Positions 56,548-63,489 of a DNA stretch of 63,489 nucleotides are shown here, in pieces. Location: assembly GCF_004519545.1 (NCBI RefSeq), contig NZ_SDKM01000029.1:1-63489 (forward strand), read 5' to 3'. The position numbers and the translations under genes are program-made. This DNA is from Nocardioides guangzhouensis (GTDB taxonomy: Bacteria; Actinomycetota; Actinomycetes; Propionibacteriales; Nocardioidaceae). Within the stretch, counting starts at the first letter, position 1. The number at the start of each line of letters is the position of its first letter. The notes under the pieces were generated by a model. The model had not been told where the DNA came from and made no database searches. It was given only the letters and a program-made list of their open reading frames with translations.

Positions 56548-57930
56548 TCAGTGTCGCGGCAGGCGGGTGCCGGTCACCAGCCACGCGTCGCCGTGCGCGC
56601 GGTGCAGGAGGAACGCCGCCCGGGCGGACATGAAGCCGAACGAGAAGGCCACCCACAGCCAGGTGAGCGTGGGCGCGGCGAGCGCCATCGGGGTGTAGAC
56701 GACGAGCACGGTCAGCCCCGCCCAGGCCAGGTACGTCCCGTCGCCGGCTCCGATCAGGACGCCGTCGAGGACGAAGACCACGCCGGCGATCGGCTGGCCG
56801 AGGGCCGCGACCAGCAGCACCGGCGCGAGCAGCTGCTGGACCGCGTGGTCGGAGGTGAATAGGCGGCCCAGCACGGGGCTGAGCGCCGCGAGGGCGAGTC
56901 CGGTGACCACTCCGCTGGCCAGGCCCCACTGGATCATCCGTCGGGTGGTCCGGCGGGTGCCGGTGACGTCGCCGGCGCCGAGGAACCGGCCGGTGATCGC
57001 CTGGGCGGCGATCGCGATCGCGTCGAGGGCGAACGCCAGGAAGGTCCACAGGGTCATCGCGAGCTGGTGGGTGGCCAGGTCGGCGTCGCCGCCCGTGTGG
57101 GTCGCGGCGTACGTCGACACCAGCAGGGCTGCGCGCAGCGTGAGCGTGCGGACCACCAGCGCGACGGCAGCGTGGGCCGCGGCGGCGATGCCCGGCAGGT
57201 CGGGCCGCAGGGGGGCACCGTGTGCGCGGGCGCCGCGGGTCACGACCACGACGAGGAAGGCCGCGGCGAGGGTCTGGGCGAGCACCGAGCCGGTCGCCGA
57301 GCCACGCAGGCCGAGCGCCGGCAGCGGCCCGACGCCGTACACGAGCATGCCGTTGAGCGCGATGTTGAGCAGGTTGCCGACGACTGCCGCGACCAGCGGC
57401 GTCCGGGTGTCCTGGAGGCCGCGGAGGACCCCGGTCGTGGCCAGCATGACCAGGAGCGGCGTGGTGCCGAGGAACGCGATCCGCAGGTACGTCGTGGCGT
57501 GGTCGGCCACCTCGCCGGAGGCGCCGAACGCGGCGACCAGCCAGGGAGTGGCGGCGATCCCGGCGACGGTGGTGACCGCCCCGATCACAACCCCCAGCCA
57601 CACTCCGTCGATGCCCTGGACGAGCGCGCCGCGCAGGTCGCCGGCACCGACATGGCGGGCCACCGACGCGGTGGTGCCGTACGCGAGGAACACGCAGAGT
57701 CCGACGGCGGTCTGGAGCACCGCCCCGGCGATGCCCAGGCCGGCCAGCTGCGGCGTCCCGAGGTGGCCGACGAAGGCGGCGTCGGCGAGCAGGAAGAGCG
57801 GCTCGGCCACCAGGGCGAGGAACGCCGGGACGGCGAGGCGGAGGATCTCACGGTCCGTCGTGCGGCGGGCCGCTGTCGCGTCTCGCCGGGACGAATGGGA
57901 CAGATGTTCCTCGTCCCGTCCAGACCTCAC
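56548..57930 (-). CDS. MATE family efflux transporter (DinF-like)
   Basis: A 460-residue 12-helix antiporter of the MATE superfamily. The N-terminus reads ILRLAVPAFLALVAEPLFLL then ADAAFVGHLGTPQLAGLGIA, as in DinF-like transporters. Likely exports cationic or lipophilic compounds using an ion gradient, but the substrate is not told by sequence. GTG 57930. Single gene with no local regulator. Confidence 0.88.
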   Translation of the reverse strand: MRSGRDEEHLSHSSRRDATAARRTTDREILRLAVPAFLALVAEPLFLLADAAFVGHLGTPQLAGLGIAGAVLQTAVGLCVFLAYGTTASVARHVGAGDLRGALVQGIDGVWLGVVIGAVTTVAGIAATPWLVAAFGASGEVADHATTYLRIAFLGTTPLLVMLATTGVLRGLQDTRTPLVAAVVGNLLNIALNGMLVYGVGPLPALGLRGSATGSVLAQTLAAAFLVVVVTRGARAHGAPLRPDLPGIAAAAHAAVALVVRTLTLRAALLVSTYAATHTGGDADLATHQLAMTLWTFLAFALDAIAIAAQAITGRFLGAGDVTGTRRTTRRMIQWGLASGVVTGLALAALSPVLGRLFTSDHAVQQLLAPVLLVAALGQPIAGVVFVLDGVLIGAGDGTYLAWAGLTVLVVYTPMALAAPTLTWLWVAFSFGFMSARAAFLLHRAHGDAWLVTGTRLPRH

Positions 57931-58396
57931 GCGCCGCAGCCTACGTCGCCCGTAGGGGTGGACCAGGAGGGACTAGTGATTGTGGACTATTGACCCGTGT
58001 CCGACCGTCCCGGTACTGGGGAAAACCTGTGGGGAACTGGGGAGCCCGGCACGGGTGTCGACATATCCGTACGACGACCGGGACGCGTCGTCCCGGTGAA
58101 CGAGAAAGTCCTCCAGAAATTTCACTCCACACCTCGGGGACACTGTTTCCGCAGGTCAGACCGGGTATCGACGGTCATGGTCAGGCGGCTTCCACAGCGG
58201 TTTCCCCATCCTGTGCACAGGAACGCGCCGACTCATCCACGTCTCCACCGAGTTATCCACACCCCCCTGTGGACAGGGTGCTGGCCCGGGGCCGCCGGCA
58301 CGACGTACGGTCACTCGTCCGCCCCCTGCGGGGCCGACTGTCGGTACCGCCGCCTAGGGTCCCGGCATCCGATCCCGACCGCGAGGGGGCCGTCAG
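57931..58396. promoter_or_regulatory. non-coding region before dnaB with DnaA-box-like sites
   Basis: No gene is visible in this 466-bp gap. Just before dnaB are a perfect TTATCCACA (58253-58261), TGTGGACAG (58268-58276) and TCATCCACG (58233-58241); TGTGGGGAA (58028-58036) lies farther left. The perfect DnaA consensus is striking in high-GC DNA. They may control dnaB by DnaA or be a titration site. Confidence 0.7.
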
Positions 58397-59809
58397 GTGA
58401 GCGTCACGGACTATCCCGACACCCCCCTTCCGCCGGAGCCGGACTGGGGCGACGGGCCCGCTCCCTACGAGCCCGGCGAGGCGCCGCGCACGCCCGGTGA
58501 CCGCACCCCGCCGCAGGACAACGCCGCCGAGCAGAGCGTCCTGGGCTCGATGCTGCTCAGCAAGGACGCGATCGCCGACGTCAGCGAGGTGCTGCGCGGG
58601 ACCGACTTCTACCGCCCGGCGCACGAGATCATCCACGACTCGATCCTCGACCTCTACAGCCGCGGGGAGCCGGCCGACCCGGTCACGGTCGCGGCCGAGC
58701 TGCAGCGCCGGGGCGAGCTCCAGCGCATCGGCGGCGCGCCGTACCTCCACACCCTCTCCGCCAACGTGCCGATCGCCGCGAACGCCGGCTACTACGCCGA
58801 GATCGTCCACGAGAAGGCGATCCTGCGGCGCCTGGTCACCGCCGGCACCCGGATCGTCCAGCTGGGGTACGCCGGCGAGGGCCAGATCGACTCGGTGGTC
58901 GACGAGGCGCAGGCCGAGGTCTACAAGATCACCGACAAGCGCGCGCAGGAGGACTACGCGCCGCTGGCGGACATCATGGAGGGCGTCCTCGACGAGATCG
59001 AGGCGATCGGCAACCGCGACGGCGGGATGTACGGCGTGCCCACCGGGTTCGCCGACCTCGACGAGCTCACCAACGGCCTGCACTCCGGCCAGATGATCAT
59101 CGTCGCCGCGCGTCCCGCGATGGGGAAGTCGACCCTGGCGCTGGACTTCTGCCGGGCGGCCTCGATCCACAACCAGATGACCAGCTGCTTCTTCTCCCTC
59201 GAGATGAACCGCTCAGAGATCACCATGCGCCTGCTGTCGGCCGAGGCGAAGGTGCCGCTCAACCACATCCGCAACGGCAACATGACCGACGACGACTGGG
59301 CGAAGCTGGCCCGCAAGATGGGCGAGGTGTCGTCGGCCCCGATGTTCATCGACGACAGCCCCAACATGACGATGATGGAGATCCGCTCGAAGGCCCGGCG
59401 GCTCAAGCAGAACCACGACCTGCGCCTGATCGTGATCGACTACATGCAGCTGATGACCTCCGGCAAGAAGGTCGAGTCCCGCCAGCTCGAGGTCTCGGAG
59501 TTCTCCCGCCAGATCAAGTTGCTCGCCAAGGAGCTCGAGGTCCCGATCATCGCGCTCTCCCAGCTCAACCGTGGCCCCGAGCAGCGCGCCGACAAGCGCC
59601 CCATGGCCAGCGACCTGCGTGAGTCCGGCTCCCTGGAGCAGGACGCCGACATGGTCATCCTGCTCCACCGCGACGACGTCTACGAGCGCGAGTCGACCCG
59701 TCCCGGCGAGGCCGACCTGATCGTCGCGAAGCACCGCAACGGCCCCACCCGCGACATCACCGTCGCCTTCCAGGGCCACTACAGCCGGTTCGTCGACATG
59801 GCGCACTGA
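58397..59809 (+). CDS. dnaB: replicative DNA helicase DnaB
   Basis: A 470-residue hexameric 5'-3' helicase of the replisome. The N-terminal domain (about 40-170, DNAAEQSVLGSMLLSKDAIA) and the RecA-like C-domain with Walker A ARPAMGKSTLALDF, Walker B LIVIDYMQLM and SQLNRGPEQR arginine finger are complete. No intein is present. GTG 58397. In the same place as Mycobacterium dnaB. Confidence 0.97.
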   Translation: MSVTDYPDTPLPPEPDWGDGPAPYEPGEAPRTPGDRTPPQDNAAEQSVLGSMLLSKDAIADVSEVLRGTDFYRPAHEIIHDSILDLYSRGEPADPVTVAAELQRRGELQRIGGAPYLHTLSANVPIAANAGYYAEIVHEKAILRRLVTAGTRIVQLGYAGEGQIDSVVDEAQAEVYKITDKRAQEDYAPLADIMEGVLDEIEAIGNRDGGMYGVPTGFADLDELTNGLHSGQMIIVAARPAMGKSTLALDFCRAASIHNQMTSCFFSLEMNRSEITMRLLSAEAKVPLNHIRNGNMTDDDWAKLARKMGEVSSAPMFIDDSPNMTMMEIRSKARRLKQNHDLRLIVIDYMQLMTSGKKVESRQLEVSEFSRQIKLLAKELEVPIIALSQLNRGPEQRADKRPMASDLRESGSLEQDADMVILLHRDDVYERESTRPGEADLIVAKHRNGPTRDITVAFQGHYSRFVDMAH

Positions 59810-59854
59810 GGCCCCGCACGCCACCAGGGTCACGCGCCACTAGGGTGTGGACCC

Positions 59855-60283
59855 GTGCCATCCGTGAAGCAGGTCCAGGTCACGTTCGACTGCGCCGAGC
59901 CGGAGCGCGTCGCCCGGTTCTGGTGCGAGGTGCTGGGGTACGTCGTCCCGCCGCCCCCGGAGGAGTTCGCCACGTGGGACGACTTCTGGCGCTCGTCGCC
60001 GCCCGAGGAGCAGGGTTCGTGGTTCGCCTGCGTCGACCCCTCGGGCGCGGGTCCGCGGCTGTTCTTCCAGCGCGTCCCCGAGGGCAAGGTGGCCAAGAAC
60101 CGGGTGCACCTCGACGTCCGGGTCGGCACCGGGCTCGAGGGCGAGGAGCGGCTGGCCGCACTCGAGGCCGAGTGCGCGCGGCTGGTCCCGCTCGGCGCGA
60201 CCCGCGTACGGCTGCTGTACGACGGCACCGACTCGTGCATCGTGATGCAGGACATCGAGGGCAACGAGTTCTGTCTCGACTGA
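59855..60283 (+). CDS. VOC (glyoxalase/bleomycin resistance) family protein
   Basis: A 142-residue VOC protein with paired beta-alpha-beta-beta-beta modules (QVTFDCAEPERVARFWCEVL, then KVAKNRVHLDVRV and VMQDIEGNEFCLD). Likely binds a metal, but function is not resolvable. GTG 59855 lies eight bases after TAGGGT (59841-59846), so translation is probably leaderless. Confidence 0.82.
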   Translation: MPSVKQVQVTFDCAEPERVARFWCEVLGYVVPPPPEEFATWDDFWRSSPPEEQGSWFACVDPSGAGPRLFFQRVPEGKVAKNRVHLDVRVGTGLEGEERLAALEAECARLVPLGATRVRLLYDGTDSCIVMQDIEGNEFCLD

Positions 60284-60298
60284 GACTCCGCCGGCCGC

Positions 60299-60474
60299 TC
60301 AGGGGCGGTCGGGCGCCGGTGGTCTGCGCTGCCGGGCCGTGGCCCGGGTCCGGGCCTCGCCCACTCCCGGTCGGGTCGACGCGTGATGTCGACGAAGGCC
60401 CAGACGACCGAGACGACCGAGGTGATCGCCAGCCCGAACCCGGCCAGGATCGCGAGCGCCCCGAGAGCTTCCAT
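60299..60474 (-). CDS. possible small membrane protein
   Basis: ATG 60474 follows GGGGGGCGG on the minus strand and begins MEALGALAILAGFGLAITSV then VSVVWAFVDITRRPDREW, a convincing transmembrane helix with a basic end. The frame has no stop before 59830 and would run antisense through the VOC gene. A one-base shift would end it at 60299, so the 3' end is uncertain and either frameshifted or misread. Low confidence. Confidence 0.35.
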
Positions 60475-60612
60475 CCGCCCCCCTACGTCGTTGCCTGCGG
60501 CACACCGTGATGGTGGGCCGATCCTGCCAGCGCCAGGACGCGACCGCCGGAGAAATGCTCAGGGCGAGGTCGCCGGTTCGGCGTCGGGCGGCATGGTCTA
60601 CCGTCGCATGAC

Positions 60613-61638
60613 GTGAGTGCGCAGGCCCCGTCCGCGGTCATCTTGATCCGCGCCGAGAAGTTCAAGCCCAACCCGGCCACGGCCGCCGACAACGCGTTCC
60701 AGGGGGACGCGCCGGCCGGCCAGTCCGACGACGAGACGGCCGGGAAGGCCCTGGCCGAGATGGATGCGGTGGCCGACGCCCTGCGGGCCGCAGGCGTGCG
60801 GGTGCACGTGTTCTCGGACGAGGACCACACGCGGCCCGACAGCGTGTTCCCCAACAACTGGCTGTCCACCCACGCCGGCGGGAACGTCGCGGTCTACCCG
60901 ATGTACGCCTCCAACCGCCGTCACGAGCGGCGCGCGGACGTGCTGGAGCTGCTCAAGTCGCAGTACCGGGTCCAGACCATCGTGGACTACTCCGGCCTCG
61001 AGCCCGACGGCATCTTCCTCGAGGGCACCGGCGCGATGGTCCTCGACCACGTGTCGCGGGTCGCGTACGCCGCGCGCAGCCACCGCGCCGACACCCACGT
61101 GCTCGAGCGGTTCTGCACCGACTTCGGCTACGAGCCGATGGCCTTCGACGCCGTCGACGAGGAGGGCGTGCCCGTCTACCACACCAACGTCATGGGGTGC
61201 GTGGGCACGGACGTCGCGCTGTTCGCGCTCGAGCTGATCGGCGACGAGCACCGCCGTGAGCAGGTCCGCGAGCGCCTCACCGTCAATGGCCGGAAGGTCG
61301 TCGAGATCACCGAGGAGCAGGTCCGGCAGTTCGCCGGGAACGCCGTCGAGCTCTGCGGCCGTACGCCGGACGGCAAGCGGCACTACATCATGGCGATGTC
61401 CGCAAGCGCCCGCCGCAGCCTCCGCCCCGACCAGGTCGCGGCGATCGAGGAGTCCTGCACGATCGTCGACATCGACATCCCCACGATCGAGCTGGCCGGC
61501 GGGTCCGTGCGCTGCATGATCGCCGGCGTGCACCTCGACCGTCGCCCCGCCGCCGAGCCCGAGCTCACCGAGGCCGTCGAGGCGATCGACGAGAACCCGC
61601 ACACGGCGGACGGTCGCGACGTGGCCGACGAGGCCTGA
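60613..61638 (+). CDS. ctlX: CtlX-like guanidino-group hydrolase (amidinotransferase superfamily)
   Basis: A 341-residue protein of the citrulline utilization hydrolase CtlX family in the amidinotransferase fold. Readable catalytic-region motifs are DSVFPNNWLSTHAGG, FLEGTGAMVLDHVSRVAY, VPVYHTNVMGCVGTDVAL (His) and AGGSVRCMIAGVHLDR (Cys). GTG 60613 is eight bases after TACCGT (60599-60604), pointing to leaderless translation. Substrate (citrulline or another guanidino compound) is inferred only from family. Confidence 0.75.
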   Translation: MSAQAPSAVILIRAEKFKPNPATAADNAFQGDAPAGQSDDETAGKALAEMDAVADALRAAGVRVHVFSDEDHTRPDSVFPNNWLSTHAGGNVAVYPMYASNRRHERRADVLELLKSQYRVQTIVDYSGLEPDGIFLEGTGAMVLDHVSRVAYAARSHRADTHVLERFCTDFGYEPMAFDAVDEEGVPVYHTNVMGCVGTDVALFALELIGDEHRREQVRERLTVNGRKVVEITEEQVRQFAGNAVELCGRTPDGKRHYIMAMSASARRSLRPDQVAAIEESCTIVDIDIPTIELAGGSVRCMIAGVHLDRRPAAEPELTEAVEAIDENPHTADGRDVADEA

Positions 61639-61670
61639 CGCCCTCCTGACCGACCCCCTCCGGCGGAGGT

Positions 61671-61687
61671 CCGCGACTTTGTCGCGG
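61671..61687 (+). terminator. hairpin after ctlX
   Basis: CCGCGAC (61671-61677) and GTCGCGG (61681-61687) pair over a TTT loop, 32 bp after ctlX. A CCTCCG/CGGAGG hairpin lies just before it. Likely transcription end. Confidence 0.6.
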
Positions 61688-61694
61688 TTCCGAC

Positions 61695-61724
61695 GCAACC
61701 CCCGGCGTACTTCCGGAGTCAGTT
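61695..61724 (+). promoter_or_regulatory. possible ECF-type promoter before the sigma gene
   Basis: GCAACC (61695-61700) and GTCAGT (61718-61723) with a 17-bp spacer resemble the -35/-10 of ECF sigma promoters and stand before an ECF gene, as in self-activating sigma genes. The match is by eye. Confidence 0.3.
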
Positions 61725-61748
61725 GGGCAGAAGGGGGTGGTGTTCGGA

Positions 61749-62297
61749 ATGTTCACCGTCACGAGCGCGCAAGCGCCCACGTTCGAGGAGTACGCCGAGG
61801 TCTCCTGGCCGTCGCTCTACCGGTACGCCTACCTGCTGACCGGGAACCACGCGGACGCCGAGGACCTGGCGCAGCAGACGCTGCTCAAGGCCTACCGCTC
61901 GTGGTCGCGGGTCAGCCGGTCGGACTCGCCGACGGCGTACCTGCGGCGGATGCTCACCAACACCTACCTCTCCGGGCGGCGCCCGATGGCGCGACGGCTG
62001 GAGCTGTTGACCGACAGGCCTCCGGAGCAGGGGCAGGTCGCGGGGAGCGGGCCGGAGGAGCGGATGGTGCTCTGGCCGCACGTGACCTCGCTGCCACCGC
62101 GGCAGCGCGCCGTGATCGTGCTCCGCTACTACGAGGGCCTGGACGAACGCGAGATCGCCGAGGCGCTCGACTGCTCGACCGGGACCGTCAAGTCCACCGC
62201 GCACCGCGCCCTCAAGGCGCTCCGGGCCGCGCTCGGCCAGGACGAGGAACCCACCACCACCCCGGGCTCGGACGACACCGACGGGAGGGAGGACTGA
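61749..62297 (+). CDS. SigE-family ECF RNA polymerase sigma factor
   Basis: A 182-residue sigma factor of the actinobacterial SigE-like ECF group. Region 2 (FEEYAEVSWPSLYRYAYLLT then EDLAQQTLLKAYRSW) and region 4 (LPPRQRAVIVLRYYEGLDER, then ALDCSTGTVKSTAHRALKAL) are complete. ATG 61749 is chosen; GTG 61737 with AAGGGGG just before it is a rival start. The next gene, one base after its stop, encodes a membrane protein, a usual partner arrangement. Confidence 0.88.
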   Translation: MFTVTSAQAPTFEEYAEVSWPSLYRYAYLLTGNHADAEDLAQQTLLKAYRSWSRVSRSDSPTAYLRRMLTNTYLSGRRPMARRLELLTDRPPEQGQVAGSGPEERMVLWPHVTSLPPRQRAVIVLRYYEGLDEREIAEALDCSTGTVKSTAHRALKALRAALGQDEEPTTTPGSDDTDGRED

Positions 62298-62298
62298 C

Positions 62299-63438
62299 AT
62301 GTACGTCGACATCGAAGAGTCCTTGGGCCGCGAGCTGCGCGAGGTGGCCGACGGCCTGCAGGTCCCGCCCCGGCCCCGGCTGCCGCGGGAGACGGTCCGC
62401 CCGACCCGCACCTGGCAGCCGCTGCTGGTCGCGGCCGCGGTGGTGCTGCTGGTCGCCGGCACCGTCGCGGTGCTGGTGACCTCCCGCGACGGTGGCGAGC
62501 CGGAGCCGGCCCCGTCACCCACCCCCACGCGCATCGACGGGTCCGTCACCATCCCGACCACGGCCCCGACGGTCACCTACGTCCTCGACAGTGGCCTGTA
62601 CGTCGGGGGCGAGCGGGTGCCGGGCGACTGGTCGCAGGCCTGGGCCGGGCCGAAGGGATGGGTCGCGATCCGCACCGACGGCTCCTGGTGGTGGGGCTGG
62701 GGCACCGACCCGCAGGAGCTCGATCTGCCCGAGGACGCGTTCCCGGTGCTCTCGCCCCGCGGGACGGTGATCGCGGAGACCCTCACCGACAACCAGCAGA
62801 CCCAGCTGACCGGCTTCGAGACCCGGGTCGGGGGCGAGGGCCTCGGCGGTGTCCCGATCGAACCGGGCAGCGCGGGCGACGGCAGCCAGGTCCGGGTCCG
62901 CGCCGTCACCGACGACGGCCTGGTCATCGCCCAGGGCACGGACACCGCGGTCCTCTGGCGGCCGCTGGTCGACAACCGGACCGTGGACCTCACCCAGACC
63001 GCGCCGGACGTGCAGGTGCTGGGCAACACGCCCGCCGGGCTGCTGATCACCGACGGCTCCGACGGGGCGGTCGACGGCACCACGGGGGCGCCGTACCTCG
63101 CCGAGGTCGCCGAGGACGGCACGCTCGTCCGGGTCGCGTCGGTGCCCACCCACGACGACCTGCTGGTCAGCACCGGGGGCACCTGGCTCGCGTACACCCC
63201 GCCGGGCACCACCGGCGGCGAGGTCACCTCGATCGGCTCGTTCGAGGTCCAGCCGGTCGGCGGCTCCGACAGCATGACCCTGACCGCGCCCGACGGGTGG
63301 GGGTTCACGGTCCGGGCCTGGGCCTGGGAGGACGACGACCGGCTGGTCTCGCCGGTGGTCCGGGACGGCGGCGGCGCCGAGCGGATGGCCCGGTGCAGCG
63401 TGCGGGCCGGGCGGTGCGTGCTGGTCGAGGCTCCCTGA
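62299..63438 (+). CDS. membrane-anchored protein downstream of the ECF sigma factor
   Basis: A 379-residue protein with a ~40-residue cytoplasmic N-terminus (MYVDIEESLGRELREVADGL), one transmembrane helix (about 43-61, LLVAAAVVLLVAGTVAVLVT) and a large extracytoplasmic C-domain rich in short beta repeats, with two Cys near the end (RCSVRAGRCVLV). It probably senses or restrains the ECF sigma factor, but no anti-sigma zinc motif (HxxxCxxC) is visible. ATG 62299, nearly fused to the sigma gene. Confidence 0.72.
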   Translation: MYVDIEESLGRELREVADGLQVPPRPRLPRETVRPTRTWQPLLVAAAVVLLVAGTVAVLVTSRDGGEPEPAPSPTPTRIDGSVTIPTTAPTVTYVLDSGLYVGGERVPGDWSQAWAGPKGWVAIRTDGSWWWGWGTDPQELDLPEDAFPVLSPRGTVIAETLTDNQQTQLTGFETRVGGEGLGGVPIEPGSAGDGSQVRVRAVTDDGLVIAQGTDTAVLWRPLVDNRTVDLTQTAPDVQVLGNTPAGLLITDGSDGAVDGTTGAPYLAEVAEDGTLVRVASVPTHDDLLVSTGGTWLAYTPPGTTGGEVTSIGSFEVQPVGGSDSMTLTAPDGWGFTVRAWAWEDDDRLVSPVVRDGGGAERMARCSVRAGRCVLVEAP

Positions 63439-63461
63439 GCAACGGGCTCCAGGGTCCAGGG

Positions 63462-63489
63462 CCTTGGTTTCGAGACGCTCGCTGGCGCT
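63462..63489 (+). repeat. truncated GGTTTCGAGACGCTCGCT-type repeat at the window edge
   Basis: The last bases begin GGTTTCGAGACGCTCGCT and are cut by the window end. This word starts a palindromic intergenic repeat that I recall as frequent in Nocardioides-like genomes. It is similar in style to the repeats at 47917-48264. Confidence 0.5.

Noticed and set aside
58397..59809. Possible intein in dnaB
   Set aside because: The helicase motifs are contiguous and the length is normal. No splicing-domain insertion is present.
59830..60474. Full 214-residue minus-strand protein opposite the VOC gene
   Set aside because: Only the first ~35 residues look protein-like. The rest is the antisense of a well-supported VOC gene.

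Overview
The window is about 63.5 kb of high-GC DNA with GTG-rich starts, several apparently leaderless genes and actinobacterial gene content. The order gyrA-gyrB-dciA-recF-gnd-dnaN-oriC-dnaA-rpmH-rnpA-yidD-yidC-jag-rsmG-parA-parB, then trxA-trxB-sigM-murJ-pcnA, then ino1-padR-ponA-GT87-rpsF-ssb-rpsR-rplI-dnaB, is the chromosomal origin neighbourhood of Actinobacteria. It closely parallels the Mycobacterium Rv3907-Rv0058 arc, here without a Nudix gene and with MurJ and its pseudokinase partner as separate proteins. A FemAB-type gene, fitting a glycine-bridged peptidoglycan, and the overall flavour suggest a Nocardioidaceae (Nocardioides-like) chromosome. That placement is inference.

Layout. 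Positions 1-2136 hold a decayed pSAM2-type integrative element: a broken RepSA-like initiator, the tail of an excisionase and a frameshifted tyrosine integrase. It abuts the 3' end of tRNA-Ala(TGC). tRNA-Ile(GAT) and a 42-residue DLW-39 gene follow. From 2601 to 14345 the minus strand carries DUF3566, gyrA, gyrB, dciA, recF, gnd, dnaN, the oriC region (12234-12794) and dnaA. From 14851 to 19970 the plus strand carries rpmH, rnpA, yidD, yidC, jag, rsmG, parA and parB, with two parS sites inside the rsmG and parA coding regions.

From 20297 to 33492 most genes are on the minus strand: PlsC-like acyltransferase, D-Ala-D-Ala ligase, aminotransferase, thioredoxin and its reductase, SigM with a probable anti-sigma factor, a pseudokinase, MurJ and a DUF6049 protein. 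pcnA and a SRPBCC gene face the other way. From 35597 to 38568 lies a small accessory block: an F420-type dinucleotide-binding protein, two TetR regulators and an aldo/keto reductase, with visible operators.

From 38675 to 54293 come inositol-phosphate synthase and PadR, ponA and a GT87 enzyme, an alanine-racemase-like/FemAB pair, endonuclease IV, an HTH-threonine dehydratase fusion, a secreted protein, a Ser/Thr kinase and the rpsF-ssb-rpsR-rplI operon. The end holds a secreted PLD-like protein, a small membrane protein, a MATE transporter, dnaB with DnaA-box-like sequences upstream, a VOC protein, a CtlX-like hydrolase and a SigE-type ECF sigma factor with a membrane-anchored partner.

The genes serve replication initiation (DnaA, DnaN, DciA, DnaB, SSB, gyrase), origin segregation (ParAB-parS), membrane protein insertion (YidC, YidD) and cell wall synthesis (MurJ, Ddl, PonA, FemAB, GT87). 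No CRISPR array, intact insertion sequence or rRNA gene was seen. No clear new multi-gene system was found. The most unusual items are the element remnant at tRNA-Ala, a perfect 42-nt palindrome beside dnaA, a CRP-type palindrome in the dnaA-rpmH gap, DnaA-box-like sequences at dnaB, the HTH-dehydratase fusion and a twin hairpin after the GT87 gene.
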